A DNA stretch of 64,000 nt from Rouxiella chamberiensis. Lineage in GTDB: Bacteria; Pseudomonadota; Gammaproteobacteria; Enterobacterales; Enterobacteriaceae. The stretch covers positions 1,922,001 to 1,986,000 of the forward strand of contig NZ_CP114058.1 in NCBI RefSeq assembly GCF_026967475.1. The letters are read 5' to 3'. Below the pieces are notes generated by a model. The model was given only the letters and a program-made list of their open reading frames with translations. It had not been told where the DNA came from and made no database searches. Position numbers and translations under genes: made by a program. Positions 28,650 to 38,494 of the stretch are shown piece after piece (within the stretch, counting starts at the first letter, position 1; each line of letters opens with the position of its first letter).

Positions 28650-29867
28650 CTAACCAAGTTTTGCGCAGGCGGCGGCGATGCGTTTTCCGGCTTCTTCGAC
28701 GGTGGCGTTATCGGTTGCAATCGACAGGCGGAAATACGGCGACAGGCCATAGGTGCTGCCACCGACGCCAGAGACGCCGTTTTCCAGCAGATAGGCCACG
28801 ACATCGGCTTCGGTCGTTAACGTCTGTCCATCCGGGCGCTGGCGTCCAAGCAGTCCGCCACAGTGGCAAAAGACGAAAAATGCGCCCTGCGGTGATGCGA
28901 GTGCCAATCCCTCCACCTGCGACAAAGCCTCGACCAGCACGTCACGACGATACTGATAGGCCGCCACCTGCGGCTTGATAAACGCTACGCCGCCATCGAA
29001 AGCTGCGACCGCCGCAGCCTGGCTGACCGAACTGGCACCCGAGGTATTTTGCAGTTGCGCCAGCGCCATGGCGGTAGTCAATGCTCTGGGTCCGGCACCG
29101 TAGCCGACTCGCCAACCGGTCATGGCGTAGGTTTTCGACGCCCCGCCCACCAGGAGCGTGCGAGCACGTAAGTCGGCGGCGATATTCAACAGGCTCACAT
29201 GCTGGCGTTCATCGAACAGTACATGTTCATAAAGCTCGTCAAGCATCAGCCAGACATGCGGATGACGGCGAAGCACCTGCGCCAGTGCGGCAAGTTCGCT
29301 GGCGTCGTACACCGCTCCGCTTGGGTTGCTCGGGTTGTTCAGCACAAGCCAGCGGGTCAGCGGCGTGATGGCCTGCTCAAGCTGTTCGGGCGTCAGCTTG
29401 AATTGCTGCTCCAGTGGACACGAGAGAAACACGGGTTTGCCGCCGTTGAAGCGCACGTTATCTGGAAAACTCGGCCAATAAGGCACCGGAATCAACACTT
29501 CATCGCCATGATTCAAGGTCGCGGTAAAGGCGTTGAAGATAATCTGCTTGGCCCCGTTGGAAATGACTATCTCGTCGGCGTCATAATCAAGGTTGTTCTC
29601 GCGGCGTAATTTTCGCTGCACCGCTTCGCGCAATGCCTTGGTGCCGGAGGCAGACGTGTAGCGCGTTTCGCCGCGTTCGATAGCGGCATAGGCAGCCTGC
29701 TTGATATGCTCGGGAGTCTGGAAATCAGGCTCGCCCGTGGTCATATCGAGGATATCGACACCGGCCTCTTTCAGACTGTCGGTAAGCTGTTTCGCCTTGG
29801 CAATACCCGATACCGTGACGCGCTGAATACGCTCGGATAACACCAGCGCAGGATTTTCGCTACTCAT
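28650..29867 (-). CDS. PLP-dependent class I/II aminotransferase
   Basis: A 405-residue fold-type I aminotransferase of the aspartate aminotransferase Igamma kind. The PLP lysine is in GGASKTYAMTGWRVGYG. The pocket shows NNPSNPSGAVYD and MLDELYEHVLF, with the carboxylate-binding Arg in SPYFRLSIATD. It lies at the 3' end of the operon, 150 bp after the M55 peptidase gene. It probably removes the amino group from an amino acid released by the peptidases upstream. Which amino acid cannot be told. Confidence 0.88.
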   Translation of the reverse strand: MSSENPALVLSERIQRVTVSGIAKAKQLTDSLKEAGVDILDMTTGEPDFQTPEHIKQAAYAAIERGETRYTSASGTKALREAVQRKLRRENNLDYDADEIVISNGAKQIIFNAFTATLNHGDEVLIPVPYWPSFPDNVRFNGGKPVFLSCPLEQQFKLTPEQLEQAITPLTRWLVLNNPSNPSGAVYDASELAALAQVLRRHPHVWLMLDELYEHVLFDERQHVSLLNIAADLRARTLLVGGASKTYAMTGWRVGYGAGPRALTTAMALAQLQNTSGASSVSQAAAVAAFDGGVAFIKPQVAAYQYRRDVLVEALSQVEGLALASPQGAFFVFCHCGGLLGRQRPDGQTLTTEADVVAYLLENGVSGVGGSTYGLSPYFRLSIATDNATVEEAGKRIAAACAKLG

Positions 29868-30019
29868 GATTGCTCCTAGGGGTTGTCACTTGTCGCCGAT
29901 GCATGCACGCATTCCAGCGCCTGAAAAACTCTCAACATGCTACGAGAAAAAACCGATTTCTCAAGGGATTACTGGCTAATCCAATGCTTAAATCCTCATT
30001 AGATTAGCCATAAAACGTA

Positions 30020-30841
30020 TTACTTTTGCGTCGAGGCAAGATAGGAAAACGCACCCAGCAGACTGATAATTCCGGCCATGGTAGAACTGGAAAAGCCGAC
30101 GGTGACCGCGTCAAGGCGCGTGACGCCCGGCACCATGCAAAACAGGTCGGCGAGAACGGGTTTGAGTACCATCAACTCGAGCTTATAGGGGCAGCCGAAG
30201 CGGCGTTCGATGTGATTCGGCGCGGCTTTAACACTCTGCGCCGCACGTTCGCGGAGTTTTTCCTGCGCGGCCTGCGGGCTTATCGATTCGGCGGCATGGG
30301 CCGAAATGGCGCGCTTTACGCAGACGTACTCTACCTGCGGATAGCGGCGATTCACCCACGCCTGCAAACAGTCGTCGCCCGTGACCAGCCACAGCGGCAC
30401 GTTGCATTCGGCTCCCAGTGCGGCATACAAATCGGTTTCGGCCATGACGCTGCCATTGATTTTCACCCGATAAAACGCGCTGCCATTAATGGTGTGCGCC
30501 AACACGCCGTGCTCTCCTGCGGCACTGTGAAAGCCGACAAACATCATGCCGTCATAGGGCTGGTTCTGTAACCCCTCGAGCATCGACAGCGCCCGAGGTT
30601 TACCCTGCACCAGCCGCGCTCGCGGGTCGATATTGGCCGCACGCAGATTTTTCATCATCGCATGGCTGTCGGCGACGACTACTTCCGTCGCGCCGCCGTC
30701 GAAAGCGCCTGCAATAGCGGCATTCACTTCCTGCTCCATCAATCCTCGCGCCGTTTCATACTCGACGTTGCCCGGACTGCACTGCTCGGGGCGCATAACG
30801 CCCGCGATGCCTTCAATGTCGGCAGAGATAAAGACTTTCAT
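30020..30841 (-). CDS. M55 family D-aminopeptidase (DppA-like)
   Basis: Zinc peptidase related to B. subtilis DppA, which removes N-terminal D-amino acids from short peptides. The metal ligands of DppA are all recognisable: D8 and E10 in DIEGIAGV, H60 in DSHAM, H105 in GFHSAAG and E137 in MAETDLY. The catalytic His lies in HGVLAHT. The protein has 273 residues. The start overlaps the upstream P1 peptidase stop by 4 bp (ATGA type), showing tight coupling. It acts in the cytoplasm on imported peptides. Confidence 0.9.
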   Translation of the reverse strand: MKVFISADIEGIAGVMRPEQCSPGNVEYETARGLMEQEVNAAIAGAFDGGATEVVVADSHAMMKNLRAANIDPRARLVQGKPRALSMLEGLQNQPYDGMMFVGFHSAAGEHGVLAHTINGSAFYRVKINGSVMAETDLYAALGAECNVPLWLVTGDDCLQAWVNRRYPQVEYVCVKRAISAHAAESISPQAAQEKLRERAAQSVKAAPNHIERRFGCPYKLELMVLKPVLADLFCMVPGVTRLDAVTVGFSSSTMAGIISLLGAFSYLASTQK

Positions 30842-31926
30842 TTCGAATTCTCAAGGGAGGTGTCAAAAGGTTGGCGAGCGGACAACTCATCCAGCACGCT
30901 GGACAGGCCAAGCCGATAATGTTGCTGGAAACCGACCACCGTCTCGGCGGTCAGCATGGCATCGAGCACGGCGTGTTCCGTGGAATCGGCGGCCATGGCC
31001 AGCAGGGATTCCAGCTCGTCGTCGGGCAGGCGCGGTTCCTCCCGTCGAGTAGAAAACGCCACGGCAATGTCGCCCGAGCCGTGGCCCCAGTAGCTGCCAA
31101 GGCGGCCGAGTCCGGCGCCTGCACGACGGGCAATACGGGTTAACTGACGACTGTCGAGATACGCATCGCAGGCCATGATGATGATGATGGAACCGGCATC
31201 CACCTGCGGAGCCAGTTCCGGCAGCAGACTTTCGATTTCACCGCCGATACGGACACCGTCCAGCGTCAGTTCAGACAGCACGCCAAAGTTTGCCAGCACC
31301 AGCACGCCGAGGGTGATACCACGTTTTTCGTCAACGCGCGACGCGGTGCCGACGCCGCCTTTCAGCCCGAAACAGCTCATGCCGCGCCCTGCCCCAACGC
31401 TGCCGCGGGCAAACTGCGGCGCAGCAGCGGTCAAGGCATCGTGCGCATGGGATTCGCTGATAGCCATGGCCTGAATATCGTTAAGAAAGGCGTCGTTGCA
31501 CTCCAGCACCAGCGGATTTATCGTTGCGCTGCCGCGCCCTATCTGCGGAAAATCCATGCAGCTTTTTCGCACCATGGCATTGAACAAGGTGCCGACCGCA
31601 AAGGTGTTGCCCAGCAGGATGGGCGTTTGCAGCTCGCCCAACTCCATGACCTGGACCAGCCCGACAGGTTTGGCAAAGCCGTTGAGCACCGCCGCGCCGC
31701 AGGGCAAGGGATGGGTATAGAGCGCGTCGCCCGGCGGAACAATGGCCGTCACGCCGGTCTGAATCTCGCCCTCGTCAAGCGTGCTGTGTCCGACCTTAAT
31801 CCCTGCCACGTCGCCAAGACTGTTGGTCGCCCCCATCGCAAAACGCGGGGTAAAAATCTGCCGCTGCTGCTGCCAGCGGGTCAACAGTGCGCGCACGCCC
31901 TGCCGGGTGAAATCAGTCATGTTCAT
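30838..31926 (-). CDS. P1 family aminopeptidase (DmpA/BapA-like)
   Basis: An autoprocessing N-terminal-nucleophile aminopeptidase. The family (DmpA, BapA, DapA) removes N-terminal residues from L-, D- or beta-amino acid peptides and amides. The cleavage site that frees the nucleophile is G245-S246 (DAGSIIIIMACDAYL). Other motifs are VGHSTL, LLGNTFAVGTLFNAMV and SVGAGRGMSCFGLKGGVGTASR. The length of 362 is usual and no signal peptide is seen. It is coupled to the M55 gene and follows the ABC importer genes. Confidence 0.9.
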   Translation of the reverse strand: MNMTDFTRQGVRALLTRWQQQRQIFTPRFAMGATNSLGDVAGIKVGHSTLDEGEIQTGVTAIVPPGDALYTHPLPCGAAVLNGFAKPVGLVQVMELGELQTPILLGNTFAVGTLFNAMVRKSCMDFPQIGRGSATINPLVLECNDAFLNDIQAMAISESHAHDALTAAAPQFARGSVGAGRGMSCFGLKGGVGTASRVDEKRGITLGVLVLANFGVLSELTLDGVRIGGEIESLLPELAPQVDAGSIIIIMACDAYLDSRQLTRIARRAGAGLGRLGSYWGHGSGDIAVAFSTRREEPRLPDDELESLLAMAADSTEHAVLDAMLTAETVVGFQQHYRLGLSSVLDELSARQPFDTSLENSK

Positions 31927-32011
31927 TTTCTTCCATCAATCCAGTCACCTGCGTCAGGCATCTTGCGCGAGATGCCGCCACGACGCCGGCGGCATCAATG
32001 ACAACGATGAT

Positions 32012-32926
32012 TTATTTTTTCAACTTGGGGTCGAGCGTATCGCGTAATGCATCGCCGAGCAGGTTGAAAGCCAGTACAGTCAGGAAAATCGCCAGTCCGG
32101 GGAAGACGCTGACGTTCCATTTGCCTGCCATCATCATATTGCGGCTCATCGCCAGAATATTGCCCCACTCAGGGACGTCCGGCTCCGGCCCCAGGCCGAT
32201 GAAACTCAGGCTGGCGGCGGTCAGAATGCTGGTGCCGATACGCATGGTGAAGTAGACGATCACGTTCGACAGTGTGCCCGGCAGAATATGGCGCAGCAGC
32301 ACCACTCGATCGGGTGCGCCGACACAGCGCACCGCCTCGACATAGGCGCTTTGCTTGATAGACAGCGTCGAGGCGCGCACGATGCGGGCAAATACCGGCA
32401 CACTGAAAACCGCCACGGCAATAATCACGTTATTCAGGCCGGGGCCGAGAATGGCAACCACGGCAATTGCCAGCATCACGCCCGGAAAGGCGAACAGCAC
32501 ATCGGATCCGCGCATGATAAGCATATCCAGCCATTTGCCGTAATAACCGGCCAGCAGACCCAGAAAAACGCCGAGGATCATGCCAAGCGTGACGGAAAGC
32601 AGGCCGACATACAGCGAAATGCGCGCGCCGAAAATGATGCGGCTGAGCACGTCGCGCCCCAGATCGTCTGTTCCGAACCAGTGTGCCGAAGACGGACCCG
32701 CGCCGAGCGCCATCCAGTCGGGCACCTGGGGGTCATAGGGCGCAATCCATGGCGCAAGCACCGCCACCATAATCAGCAGCAGAATGAAAATCGATGAAAC
32801 GACCGCCATGGGATGACGAATAAATGACTGGAAAAAATCCAGCCACGGCGAACGGATATCCTCCGCCGCCTTGCTCACGACCGCAACGGGTTCCTGTTGC
32901 GGCAAGGTATTCACAGGCTGAACCAT
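32012..32926 (-). CDS. Peptide ABC importer permease (GsiD/DppC type)
   Basis: Second inner-membrane permease of the peptide importer. It has 304 residues and about six membrane helices. The N-terminal helix (MAVVSSIFILLLIMVAVLAP) and the polar N-terminal extension are typical of the OppC/DppC group. The ATPase-contact loop is EAVRCVGAPDRVVLLRHILP. It starts 8 bp past the GsiC-like stop. In E. coli GsiD works with GsiC to import glutathione; here the context suggests murein-type or D-amino-acid peptides. Confidence 0.88.
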   Translation of the reverse strand: MVQPVNTLPQQEPVAVVSKAAEDIRSPWLDFFQSFIRHPMAVVSSIFILLLIMVAVLAPWIAPYDPQVPDWMALGAGPSSAHWFGTDDLGRDVLSRIIFGARISLYVGLLSVTLGMILGVFLGLLAGYYGKWLDMLIMRGSDVLFAFPGVMLAIAVVAILGPGLNNVIIAVAVFSVPVFARIVRASTLSIKQSAYVEAVRCVGAPDRVVLLRHILPGTLSNVIVYFTMRIGTSILTAASLSFIGLGPEPDVPEWGNILAMSRNMMMAGKWNVSVFPGLAIFLTVLAFNLLGDALRDTLDPKLKK

Positions 32927-32934
32927 AGTGACTC

Positions 32935-33856
32935 CTAATTCAGTCGAATCGCAGGATTGACCACGGCGTACAGCAGGTCAACCAGCGTATTGATAAGGAT
33001 GAACTCGAAGACAAACAGCATCACCAGCGCCTGAATCACTGGCTGGTCCTGCGTTTGAATCGACTGAATCAGCAACCAGCCCAGACCCGGCCAGCTAAAC
33101 ACCGCTTCGACGATAATCGAGCCGCCGAGCAGAAATCCGAACTGCAAACCCAGCATGGTGATCACCGGAATAAGCGCATTGCGCATGATGTGTTTCCAGG
33201 TGACCAGCCGCGCGCGCAGCCCTTTGGCATTGGCGGTGCGCACATAATCTTCCTGCGCCACGTCGAGGAAGGCGGAACGTGTAAAGCGCGCCATCACCGC
33301 AGCCACGGAGGAGCCGAGCGTAATGGCAGGCAGGATGATGTCGCTGGGCTTGTTGAATCCACTGACGGAAAAAATACCAAACGGCATGGCAACAAACTGA
33401 ATCAGCAGCAATCCGAGCCAGAACCGGCGGCATGGAAATGCCGCCAATCGCAAAGCTCATCAGGGTCCAGTCCTGCCATTTTCCGCGTTTCAGCGCCGAC
33501 CAGACGCCAATTACCAATCCCAGCACCACGGACCAGGCGAACCCGGCCATCGCCAGATACAGCGTCGGCATGAAACCGGCTTCAATAACACTGACGACCG
33601 GCTGACGCGTGCGGTAGGTGGTGCCTAAATCTCCTTTGAAGACCCCTGTAATCCAGTGCCAATACTGGGCGGGAAGAGGATCGTTCAAACCAAGCAGTTG
33701 CCGCGCTGACTCTACCTGCTCGAGAGACGCATCCTGACCGGCATAGATACGCGCAGGGTCACCCGGCAGCAGCTTGATAAAAGCAAATATCAGTAATGAC
33801 ACCACCAGCAAAACCGGGATCATTTCCAGTATCCGGCGGAAAAAATATGTCAGCAT
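32935..33856 (-). CDS. Peptide ABC importer permease (GsiC/DppB type), interrupted by a frameshift
   Basis: First permease of the importer. The N-terminus MLTYFFRRILEMIPVLLVVS and the PGDPARIYAG loop are typical OppB/DppB. The frame breaks near 33425 inside GGISMPP and resumes as FWLGLLLIQFVAMPFG. The coupling loop YVRTANAKGLRARLVTWKH and the C-terminal helices are complete. Restored length is about 307 residues. It lies after the binding-protein gene, separated by a strong hairpin. Confidence 0.86.
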
Positions 33857-33904
33857 AAAATCCTGTACCCCGAAGACAAAATGGGTTTAACCAAAGACGG
33901 CAAG

Positions 33905-33932
33905 ACGGCGGGCCGTGGTGACGGCCCGCCGT
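33905..33932 (-). other. Intercistronic hairpin between the binding-protein and permease genes
   Basis: A perfect 12-bp stem (ACGGCGGGCCGT / ACGGCCCGCCGT) with a 4-nt loop lies just past the binding-protein stop. No T-run follows on the minus strand. It is probably an mRNA-stabilising or partial attenuating structure. Such structures raise binding-protein levels relative to permeases. Confidence 0.75.
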
Positions 33933-33954
33933 ATAAAGACACGTGTTGAATCAA

Positions 33955-35499
33955 CTACTTGAACTGAGCCTGATTGAACAAAAGCGTACCGTCGGCCAGC
34001 ATAAAGACGCCGGAGAGATCTCTGGTCTTGCCAACCAGATTGTCCGGTGAGCCAAGGAATGCCACAGGCGCATCGGCCCACAGCAGTTTCTGGGCATCGT
34101 CATAGGCGGCTTTACGTTTGTCCATGTCGGCGGTTTGCAGCGCGGCGCTGATGTCGGCATCCACCGCCTTGTTGCTGTAATAGGAGACGTTGTAACCTTT
34201 CGGAATAAAGGATTCGGTAGCAAACAGCGGACGCAGCGCCCAGTCGGCATCACCCGTCGACGTTGACCAGGCCCCGTAGTACATCTGCACCTTGGCATCG
34301 GCCGGATTCGGCGTGCTCCACAAGCGCTGGTTGATGCTGCCCGCGTCCATCGGCATCTGCTTGACGCGCACGCCAATCATGCCCAGTTGCTGCTTGATGA
34401 ACTGACCGGTGCGGATACGGTCGGTTTTGTTCGAACTCCACATTTCTACCTCGAAACCGTTGGGATACCCCGCCTCTTTCAGCAACGCCTTCGCCTTGGC
34501 GATGTTGTAGCTGTAATCCGGCGTGGTTTGTTTCTGATAGAACTGGACGTTTTTCGGCAGCGGCGAGGTCGAGGCTTCGCCCAGACCGGCAAAGCCGACT
34601 TTGAGCCAGATGTTGCGGTCGATGGCGTAGTTGATTGCCTGACGCACGCGGACATCTTTGAATTCCTTCATCTGCGTGTTGAACGCGATGTAATAAAGGT
34701 AGATGCCAGGGTCGCGCTGAATATCCAGCTTGGGATCGTTTTTCACGGTATCGACCAGATCCGACGGTAGCGGATAGACGGCCTGTACCGCGCCGGATTT
34801 CAGCTTGGCAACCTGCGTGGAGTCTTCCGGCGTAGGATAGAAGGTGATGGAATCGACCTTCGGCCAGCCTTTCTGCCAATAGTTGTCGTATTTAACCAGT
34901 TTAACGTCTTTGCCCTGCTGCCATTCAACGAATTTGAACGGACCGGTTCCGACCGGATGCACACTGAGATCGGCCTCTTTCGGATAGGCTTTCAGCGACG
35001 CCGGGCTGTGCATCACTGCCGACGGGTGCGCGAGGGTGTTTATCATCGCGCCAAACGGTTTGTTCAGGGTGATTTTCACCTGATACGGCGCGGTAACGTC
35101 AACGGATTTGATCATGCTGAACAAGCCGTTACGCTTGAGGTGATTCTCGGGATTGGCCAGACGTTCGAGGTTGATTTTAACCGCATCGGCATTGAACGGC
35201 GTACCGTCCTGGAAGGTGACGCCCTGACGCAGATTCACGGTAAATTCGGTAGCCGTGTCGTTGCTGGTGTAATCGGTGGCCAGCACCGGAATCACCTTCA
35301 TCTTGTTGTCGAATTCGAAAAGACGCTGGAAAATACCCGTCTGCACCGAATAGCTCAACGTATCGGTGGTATCGTGCGGGTCAAAGCCGGTGACATCGGC
35401 ATACATCGAGATGCTGAGATCTTTGGCAAAGGCCGAGGTCGCAAAGCACAGCGTCAAGCTGGCGGCCAGTAATGTCTTGCGATTTAACATCGAATGCAT
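33955..35499 (-). CDS. Periplasmic peptide-binding protein (GsiB/DppA-type SBP family 5)
   Basis: Family 5 solute-binding protein of 514 residues. The signal peptide ends at ATSAFA|KDLSIS, so it acts in the periplasm. Family signatures include TDTLSYSVQTGIFQRLFEFD, VNLRQGVTFQDGTPFNADAV and VRQAINYAIDRN. The start is the first ATG behind AGGAGA. It resembles GsiB of the glutathione importer. Together with the fused ATPase and two permeases it forms one importer. Confidence 0.9.
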   Translation of the reverse strand: MHSMLNRKTLLAASLTLCFATSAFAKDLSISMYADVTGFDPHDTTDTLSYSVQTGIFQRLFEFDNKMKVIPVLATDYTSNDTATEFTVNLRQGVTFQDGTPFNADAVKINLERLANPENHLKRNGLFSMIKSVDVTAPYQVKITLNKPFGAMINTLAHPSAVMHSPASLKAYPKEADLSVHPVGTGPFKFVEWQQGKDVKLVKYDNYWQKGWPKVDSITFYPTPEDSTQVAKLKSGAVQAVYPLPSDLVDTVKNDPKLDIQRDPGIYLYYIAFNTQMKEFKDVRVRQAINYAIDRNIWLKVGFAGLGEASTSPLPKNVQFYQKQTTPDYSYNIAKAKALLKEAGYPNGFEVEMWSSNKTDRIRTGQFIKQQLGMIGVRVKQMPMDAGSINQRLWSTPNPADAKVQMYYGAWSTSTGDADWALRPLFATESFIPKGYNVSYYSNKAVDADISAALQTADMDKRKAAYDDAQKLLWADAPVAFLGSPDNLVGKTRDLSGVFMLADGTLLFNQAQFK

Positions 35500-35552
35500 G
35501 TACTTCTCCTGTGAATGTCCCGGAAATGTCGATTGAAAATCAATGGCTTTGT

Positions 35553-37457
35553 TTAGTTATAGGCAACCCAGTGGTGGTCGGAAACCTGACGGTATTTCAC
35601 TTTTTCGACTTGCAGTCCGGCCGGGTGCACCGGCGATTTCACTTCGCTGTCATCGAAATCGCGCACGGCGCGTTTCAGCGGATCGGCGACCGGCACGGAC
35701 TTGAGCAAGCGCTGGGTATAAGGGTGCTGCGGATTGCTGAAAATGGCATCACGCGGGCCAATCTCGACAATTTGTCCGAGATACATCACCGCGACGCGGT
35801 TGGCGATACGTTCCACCACCGCCATGTCGTGGGAAATAAACAGCCACGCCACGCCGGTGTCGCGCTGTAGATCCATCATCAGATTCACGACCTGCGCCTG
35901 AATCGATACGTCGAGCGCCGAGACGGCCTCGTCGGCGATAATCACCTGCGGTTGCAGCGCCATCGCGCGCGCAATGGCGATTCGCTGACGTTGGCCGCCG
36001 GAAAATTCGTGCGGATAACGGCGCGCCACGGCGGGATCCAGGCCTACGCTGTTCAGCAGCTTGTTCACGGTTGGCGTCGCGTCGGCCAGCGATTTGGCAA
36101 GCCCGTGCAGCAGCAGGGGTTCGGCAATGGAAAAACCGACCGTCAGGCGCGGATTCAAGGAGGCGTAGGGGTCCTGAAACACCATCTGAATCTGCCGACG
36201 CACCGCCTGAAACGGCGTATCGCGCAGCAGGGTAATTTCCTGACCTTCCAGATGAATGCTTTCCGATTCGCTGCCGACCAGACGCAGAATGGCGCGCCCG
36301 GTGGTCGATTTCCCGCAGCCGCTTTCGCCAACCAGCGCCAGCGTTTCGCCGGGCCAGATAGAGAAATCGATTTGTTCCACCGCGTGCACTTCCTGCGTCA
36401 CGCGCGACAAGATACCGGAGCGAAGGGGATAGCAGACCCGCAACCCGCGCACGTCTAGCAACGGCGGTTTACTGTAGTCGGCGGTAGTTTGGTCGTCGGC
36501 GGCCAGCGCTTGCGCGACCACGGGCAGAGCGGCCCCTTCTCGTTGAATCAGCGGGAAACGGCGCGGCCATTGAAGCCCCTGCATATCGCCAAGCTTCGGC
36601 ACCGCCGCCAGGAGCGCACGGGTATAAGGATGCTGCGCGTGGGCAAAAATCTGTTCAACGCTGCCCTCTTCCACCACTTCGCCGTGATACATCACCACCA
36701 CGCGATCGGCGATTTCGGCCACTACGCCCATATCGTGGGTGATAAACAGCACCGCCATATCGGACCCGCGCTGTAAATCGCGCAAGATTTGTAAAATGCG
36801 CGCCTGCACGGTGACGTCGAGCGCCGTCGTCGGCTCATCGGCAATCAGCAGGGCCGGATCGCAGGCCAGCGCCTGGGCAATCATCACGCGCTGGCGCATG
36901 CCGCCCGAAAGCTCATGCGGATAGCATTTCAGAATGCGCTCCACATCCGGAATTCGCACCTGTTTCAGCAATTGACGCGCCTTGTTCAGCGCCTCGGATT
37001 TGGTGCCGATACCGTGGTCGATCAGGCCTTCGGTCAGCTGATCGCCTACGCGCAGCACGGGGTTCAGCGAGGTCATCGGCTCCTGGAATATCATCGACAT
37101 TTCCTGACCGCGCAGTGTGCGGCGTGCGTCAGGCCCCATCTTTTCCAGCGCATGTTTTACGCCGCTGCGGGTCGTAAAATCGATACTGCCGCCGTCGATT
37201 TTTGCCGAATCGGCCAGCAATCCCATGATACTCAATGAAGTGACGGACTTGCCGGAGCCGCTTTCGCCCACCACGGCGACCACTTCACCTTTATTAATAG
37301 AAAAGGAGACGCCTTTGAGCGCCCGGGTTTTGCCCTGACGGCCAGCAAAGCTGACTGATAAATCCTTTACCTGCAAAATGGGCCGGTTGCGGCTTTCCGA
37401 CAGCATGGGGTCGGCAGACTCGATTACGGGCGCCTCACTCACGGGCATTTCAGTCAT
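35553..37457 (-). CDS. Peptide ABC importer ATPase with two fused nucleotide-binding domains (GsiA type)
   Basis: A 634-residue tandem ATPase. Domain 1 (about 30-280) has Walker A GESGSGKS, signature LSGGMRQR and Walker [10 protein letters not shown]. Domain 2 (about 330-590) has [17 protein letters not shown] and [12 protein letters not shown]. Note the second Walker B reads DEA rather than DEP. Each domain carries the OppD/F C-terminal extension (HPYTRALL and HPYTQRLL). The fused layout is as in E. coli GsiA. I prefer the ATG at 37457 to the TTG just before it. It powers the GsiC/GsiD-like permeases. Confidence 0.9.
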   Translation of the reverse strand: MTEMPVSEAPVIESADPMLSESRNRPILQVKDLSVSFAGRQGKTRALKGVSFSINKGEVVAVVGESGSGKSVTSLSIMGLLADSAKIDGGSIDFTTRSGVKHALEKMGPDARRTLRGQEMSMIFQEPMTSLNPVLRVGDQLTEGLIDHGIGTKSEALNKARQLLKQVRIPDVERILKCYPHELSGGMRQRVMIAQALACDPALLIADEPTTALDVTVQARILQILRDLQRGSDMAVLFITHDMGVVAEIADRVVVMYHGEVVEEGSVEQIFAHAQHPYTRALLAAVPKLGDMQGLQWPRRFPLIQREGAALPVVAQALAADDQTTADYSKPPLLDVRGLRVCYPLRSGILSRVTQEVHAVEQIDFSIWPGETLALVGESGCGKSTTGRAILRLVGSESESIHLEGQEITLLRDTPFQAVRRQIQMVFQDPYASLNPRLTVGFSIAEPLLLHGLAKSLADATPTVNKLLNSVGLDPAVARRYPHEFSGGQRQRIAIARAMALQPQVIIADEAVSALDVSIQAQVVNLMMDLQRDTGVAWLFISHDMAVVERIANRVAVMYLGQIVEIGPRDAIFSNPQHPYTQRLLKSVPVADPLKRAVRDFDDSEVKSPVHPAGLQVEKVKYRQVSDHHWVAYN

Positions 37458-37528
37458 CAAAAGCGTGCTCCTTTAATCAGTGTTTCAATAAATGGACAAA
37501 TTTTTCGTGCCAGACTTACGGCAACGCG

Positions 37529-38494
37529 TTAAAGCCAGACTTCACCCTGTGTGTAACGCAAGGCCGGTTGATGGTCGGCCGCAAGCCAGATGGGGCCGTC
37601 GAGATCGACACGTTCAGCCTGTACCGCCACCGGCAGCGCGGCTTCCATCGCGAGTGATGAACCCAGCATGCAGCCGACCATCAGACGCAGGCCCAATGCT
37701 TTGGCTTCAGCGGCCATCGCCAGCGCCTCCGTCAATCCGCCGCACTTGTCGAGCTTGATGTTGATCATCTCGTAGCGGTCGCGCAGCCCGGCGATATCGG
37801 CACGGACATGACAGCTTTCATCGGCGCAGACAGGGATAGGATGCAAACAACGCACCAAGTCTTTGTCTTTACCCGCAGGTAAGGGTTGTTCAATCATCGC
37901 GATGTTGTATTCGTGCAGCGCCTCGAACAGACTTTCAAGGTCGAGGCCGCCCCAGGCTTCGTTGGCATCGATGACCAGAGTAGCCAGCGGCGCAGCGAGA
38001 CGGATAGCGGCGACTTTCTCGATAATCAGCTCGCGATCGAGCTTGATTTTCAGCAGTTTTGCCCCGCGTGCGACGGCGTTTTTGGCCGCGTTCGCCATGT
38101 TCTCGACACTGTCCAGACTCAGCGTTTCGGCGGTAATGACGCTTTTAGGTGCTTGCATTTCAAGCAGTTGCCAAACCGTCTTGCCCTGTTTTGCAGCATC
38201 GAGACGCCACATTGCACAATCCAGGGCATTTCGTGCAGAACCTGCCGGTAACGCACGTTGCAGCGCCTCGCGGTTCATACCGGCTTCGATGTGCGGGCGA
38301 ACCCGTTCAAGTTGCTCACAGACGCTTTCGGCCGACTCCTGATAATGCGCAGTGGGGGTGCATTCACCCATCGCCTCGACGTTGCCGTCAATCAGCGTCA
38401 CCCGCACGACCGTCACGGCCGTTCTTACGCCGCGAGAAATGGCAAATGGCCGAGCCAGTGGCAGCTCGACCGTCTGGACGTTCAGTTGAATCAT
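37529..38494 (-). CDS. dgcA: Dipeptide epimerase / N-acetyl-D-glutamate racemase (DgcA-like), enolase superfamily
   Basis: A 321-residue enolase-superfamily enzyme. The catalytic base pair is the KxK motif in LKIKLDRE and the opposite Lys in NIKLDKCGG. Metal ligands lie in VIDANEAWG, MIEQPLP and CADESCHV. The substrate-binding PTAHYQES loop is like L-Ala-D/L-Glu epimerases. Because the preceding gene is a DgcN-type protein (4-bp overlap), the known DgcN–DgcA D-glutamate pathway fits. DgcA racemises N-acetyl-D-glutamate. L-Ala-D/L-Glu epimerase activity on murein dipeptides is the main alternative, and the two are hard to tell apart by sequence. Confidence 0.83.
   Translation of the reverse strand: MIQLNVQTVELPLARPFAISRGVRTAVTVVRVTLIDGNVEAMGECTPTAHYQESAESVCEQLERVRPHIEAGMNREALQRALPAGSARNALDCAMWRLDAAKQGKTVWQLLEMQAPKSVITAETLSLDSVENMANAAKNAVARGAKLLKIKLDRELIIEKVAAIRLAAPLATLVIDANEAWGGLDLESLFEALHEYNIAMIEQPLPAGKDKDLVRCLHPIPVCADESCHVRADIAGLRDRYEMINIKLDKCGGLTEALAMAAEAKALGLRLMVGCMLGSSLAMEAALPVAVQAERVDLDGPIWLAADHQPALRYTQGEVWL

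Noticed and set aside
34250..34879. 209-residue open frame on the minus strand
   Set aside because: Same-strand shadow of the peptide-binding protein gene in another frame.
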